Assembly (NCBI GenBank): GCA_030654835.1 | Contig: JAURWS010000015.1 | Location: forward strand, 23,806 to 87,805 | DNA from: Gammaproteobacteria bacterium | GTDB lineage: Bacteria; Pseudomonadota; Gammaproteobacteria; Pseudomonadales; Pseudohongiellaceae | Reading direction: 5' to 3' | DNA: 64,000 nt | Part shown: positions 62,437 to 64,000 of the stretch, in pieces | Position numbering within the stretch: the first letter of the stretch is position 1 | How the letters are laid out: every line of letters starts with the position of its first letter | Translations under genes and position numbers: made by a program | The notes under the pieces: generated by a model | Told to the model about the DNA's origin: nothing | The model's input: the letters and a program-made list of their open reading frames with translations, nothing else | Database searches by the model: none

Positions 62437-62523
62437 TGTGGGAGCGTACCCAGAGGGCATAAAGGCCCGCCCGCGATTTGTTTTGTATCGCGAAAAGCAA
62501 TCGCGGGCAGGCCCGCTCCCACA
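62437..62523. repeat. REP pair (long-arm variant) between gst and O-methyltransferase
   Basis: TGTGGGAGCGTACCCAGAGG ... and the opposed GGCAGGCCCGCTCCCACA enclose a loop. The arm GTACC(C)AGAGGGCATAAAG is shared with the pair inside cca. It lies between convergent stops (62404 and 62531). Confidence 0.9.
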
Positions 62524-62530
62524 AATCACA

Positions 62531-63190
62531 TCAGCGCTTATAAACCAGATAAACCCCATCCCCCACCGGCGCCAGATACGAATGCACCCGCGTATCCCGC
62601 GCGATCTTGTCGTTCAGCACCCGGATCGCCACCGTGTCCTCATCCTGCACGCTCGCATCAACCACCGAGCCATCCCACAGGCAGTTATCGAGCATGATCA
62701 CTCCACCGGGGCGCAACAACTGCAGCGCCAGCTCGTAATACGCGTCGTAACCGGTCTTGTCCGCATCGATAAAAACGAAATCCAAACTCGCTGCCGCACC
62801 CTGTGCGAGCAGTGCGCGCATCGTCTCCTGCGCAGGCGCCAACCGCAGATCAATCTTGTCGGCCACTCCTGCCTGCTGCCAATAACGCTGCGCCACCGCT
62901 GTCCATTCTGCGCTGGTGTCGCACGCGATCACGTTGCCATCGGCAGGCACCGCAGCCGCAGTAATCAGCGTGCTGTAACCGGTATAAACCCCGACCTCCA
63001 ATGTGCGCTTTGCCGCCATGGCCTTGAGCAGCAGCGTCATGAAGCGCCCCTGCTCATGCGATATCTGCATCTGCGCGCCCTCCATCGTCGAGGTCTCGCG
63101 TTGCAGCGCCTGCAGCACTGGCGCCTCCGGCTCCAGGTGCGCAGTGATGTAGTGATTGATCGGTGCGTCGACTTTGATCCAGCGGGGCAT
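62531..63190 (-). CDS. SAM-dependent O-methyltransferase (caffeoyl-CoA OMT-like)
   Basis: A 219-residue class I methyltransferase: motif I RTLEVGVYTGYSTLITA, VIACDTSAEWTAVA, FVFIDADKTGYDAYYEL and GGVIMLDNCLWDG, the pattern of bacterial caffeoyl-CoA/catechol O-methyltransferase-like enzymes (metal Asp and Asn). The ATG at 63190 has GGAGAAG upstream; the longer frame to 63313 lacks homology. Substrate unknown. Confidence 0.9.
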   Translation of the reverse strand: MPRWIKVDAPINHYITAHLEPEAPVLQALQRETSTMEGAQMQISHEQGRFMTLLLKAMAAKRTLEVGVYTGYSTLITAAAVPADGNVIACDTSAEWTAVAQRYWQQAGVADKIDLRLAPAQETMRALLAQGAAASLDFVFIDADKTGYDAYYELALQLLRPGGVIMLDNCLWDGSVVDASVQDEDTVAIRVLNDKIARDTRVHSYLAPVGDGVYLVYKR

Positions 63191-63456
63191 GAGGCTTCTC
63201 CGTGAAGAATGATTGGCTGATTGATAATGTAACAGTCTTGGCGATGTAGCGAGGGTGGTGTGGGCTATTTCGCTGCTTATTAGGAGTTGGAGCGACGTCA
63301 TGATACTGAGCAAATATTTAGTTCACGAACTTGGCGGATGCTGATACATTCGGTCCATCGACTTACCAGAAGGTGGTGCTGTCGCCGGACGACTACAAGG
63401 TGGTCGTGGCGAGGGTGAAATTGCACGCTACAAAAAATGTCAGGCTGAGCAGAGAT

Positions 63457-63825
63457 ATGCCGCCAAAATCCTTTCCAGAAGTGTTTTCTGCCCTAAAAGC
63501 GATCTTAACGAGGCGAGCAGGTATGCTGGTCGCAAGCGAAGATACTCCAACTCGGTTTTGCGTTCAGGGCGGCTTACATCCGAAGCACAAAACACCGATT
63601 CCGGTTGCATGGGTTGAGATCGGAAAGAATTATGTAGGCTTTCATCATATGGGTGTCTATGCGCACCCTGATTTGCTTGAGGATGTCTCAAAGCAACTGA
63701 AGGCGCGAATGCAAGGGAAGTCCTGTTTCAATTTCACTGTGGTCGATGAAGTACTCTTTGCCGAGCTTGATGAGTTAACGGTCAAGGCATTCGAGATATT
63801 TAGCAAGCAGCCGTTCATGAAATGA
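63457..63825 (+). CDS. Small conserved protein of unknown function (DUF1801-like)
   Basis: About 122 residues from ATG 63457. The segments SFPEVFSALKAIL, IPVAWVEIGKNYVGFHHMGVY, HPDLLEDVSKQLKARMQGKSC and FNF are reminiscent of DUF1801/YdhG-like proteins, whose fold resembles iron-binding frataxin. The frame is open back to 63331 (TTG), but that part carries no recognisable sequence. No operon partner is visible. Confidence 0.65.
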   Translation: MPPKSFPEVFSALKAILTRRAGMLVASEDTPTRFCVQGGLHPKHKTPIPVAWVEIGKNYVGFHHMGVYAHPDLLEDVSKQLKARMQGKSCFNFTVVDEVLFAELDELTVKAFEIFSKQPFMK

Positions 63826-63869
63826 GGCAGAGAAAGCCATACAAGTTCCTAAGCGACATAAGGGCACCT

Positions 63870-63904
63870 CCGGAAATCGGAAAATTTCTCTCACCGATTT
63901 TCGG
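63870..63904. repeat. Inverted repeat near the right edge
   Basis: CCGGAAATCGG (63870-63880) and CCGATTTTCGG (63894-63904) pair at 10 of 11 positions across 13 bases, just after AGGGCACCT. It may be a structured end of an insertion sequence that continues beyond the window, or a terminator of the preceding gene. Confidence 0.3.
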
Positions 63905-64000
63905 TATGCGCGGTTTCCTGCGTTAAATCCTGAGTTTTTTCACCAGCTCATCAAAAAGCCCTGATTTTCAGACCTTTCAGTGCCTCTACTGGCGCTCACT

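Overview
The window is GC-rich, densely coding chromosomal DNA from a gammaproteobacterium, probably near the Pseudomonadales or neighbouring marine and freshwater orders. The evidence is gene order: rpsU-yqeY-dnaG-rpoD (macromolecular synthesis operon), lptD-surA-pdxA-rsmA-apaG-apaH, and the pseudomonad-type cell-wall recycling pair amgK-murU divergent from lptD. Abundant REP-like palindromes with a TGTGGGAGCGGGC arm also resemble those of pseudomonads. I see no rRNA, tRNA, CRISPR array, prophage or complete insertion sequence, and no gene-free stretch longer than about 275 bp.

Layout. 1-5.6 kb: an unusual cluster made of a glycosyltransferase (cut by the left edge), GTP cyclohydrolase II, a RibD-type reductase, a zinc-less MDR dehydrogenase, a PTPS/QueD-like protein with an altered active site, a YbhN-type membrane protein and a CDP-alcohol phosphatidyltransferase. 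5.8-7.8 kb: a nitric-oxide defence unit (ferredoxin reductase, truncated haemoglobin, NsrR) with a recognisable NsrR operator. 7.8-12.5 kb: macromolecular synthesis operon. 12.7-14.7 kb: tsaD, folB, folK. 14.8-24.9 kb: Kef-type antiporter, cca (carrying an in-frame REP pair) and the lptD operon. 25-29.3 kb: amgK, murU, rpe, trpE.

29.4-37.4 kb: photolyase (no canonical start codon), then a six-gene minus-strand operon tlpA - DUF4266 - DUF3570 - apbE - dsbD - RTX-like protein. This looks like an envelope thiol/flavin redox or metal-handling system whose product is unknown to me. 37.6-46.3 kb: an accessory region with a DUF5916 outer-membrane protein, an exported haloalkane-dehalogenase-like hydrolase, cytochrome P460, two exported methyltransferase-like proteins, HD-GYP, DoxX and an AraC regulator.

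46.3-51.4 kb: a second tightly overlapping operon: ECF sigma factor, zinc-finger anti-sigma factor, ATP-grasp enzyme, OlsF-like bifunctional acyltransferase, DinB-like protein and NRDE protein. It is a plausible stress-induced aminolipid pathway. 51.5-57.5 kb: DUF547, an exported peroxiredoxin, a CBS pair, a persulfide dioxygenase-rhodanese fusion, a MASE1-GGDEF cyclase and an unclassified ATP-grasp-like protein. 57.6-61.1 kb: pstSCAB without phoU. 61.2-63.8 kb: a divergent HxlR/glutathione-transferase pair with two matching operators, an O-methyltransferase and a small conserved protein.

The best candidates for undescribed biology are the pterin-like cluster at the left end, the TlpA/DUF4266/DUF3570/ApbE/DsbD operon (DUF3570 carries a flavinylation-like DAISGAS motif and DUF4266 ends in GGGGCGCN), and the ECF-controlled ATP-grasp/OlsF operon. 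All calls were made by reading the sequence; no database search was run.
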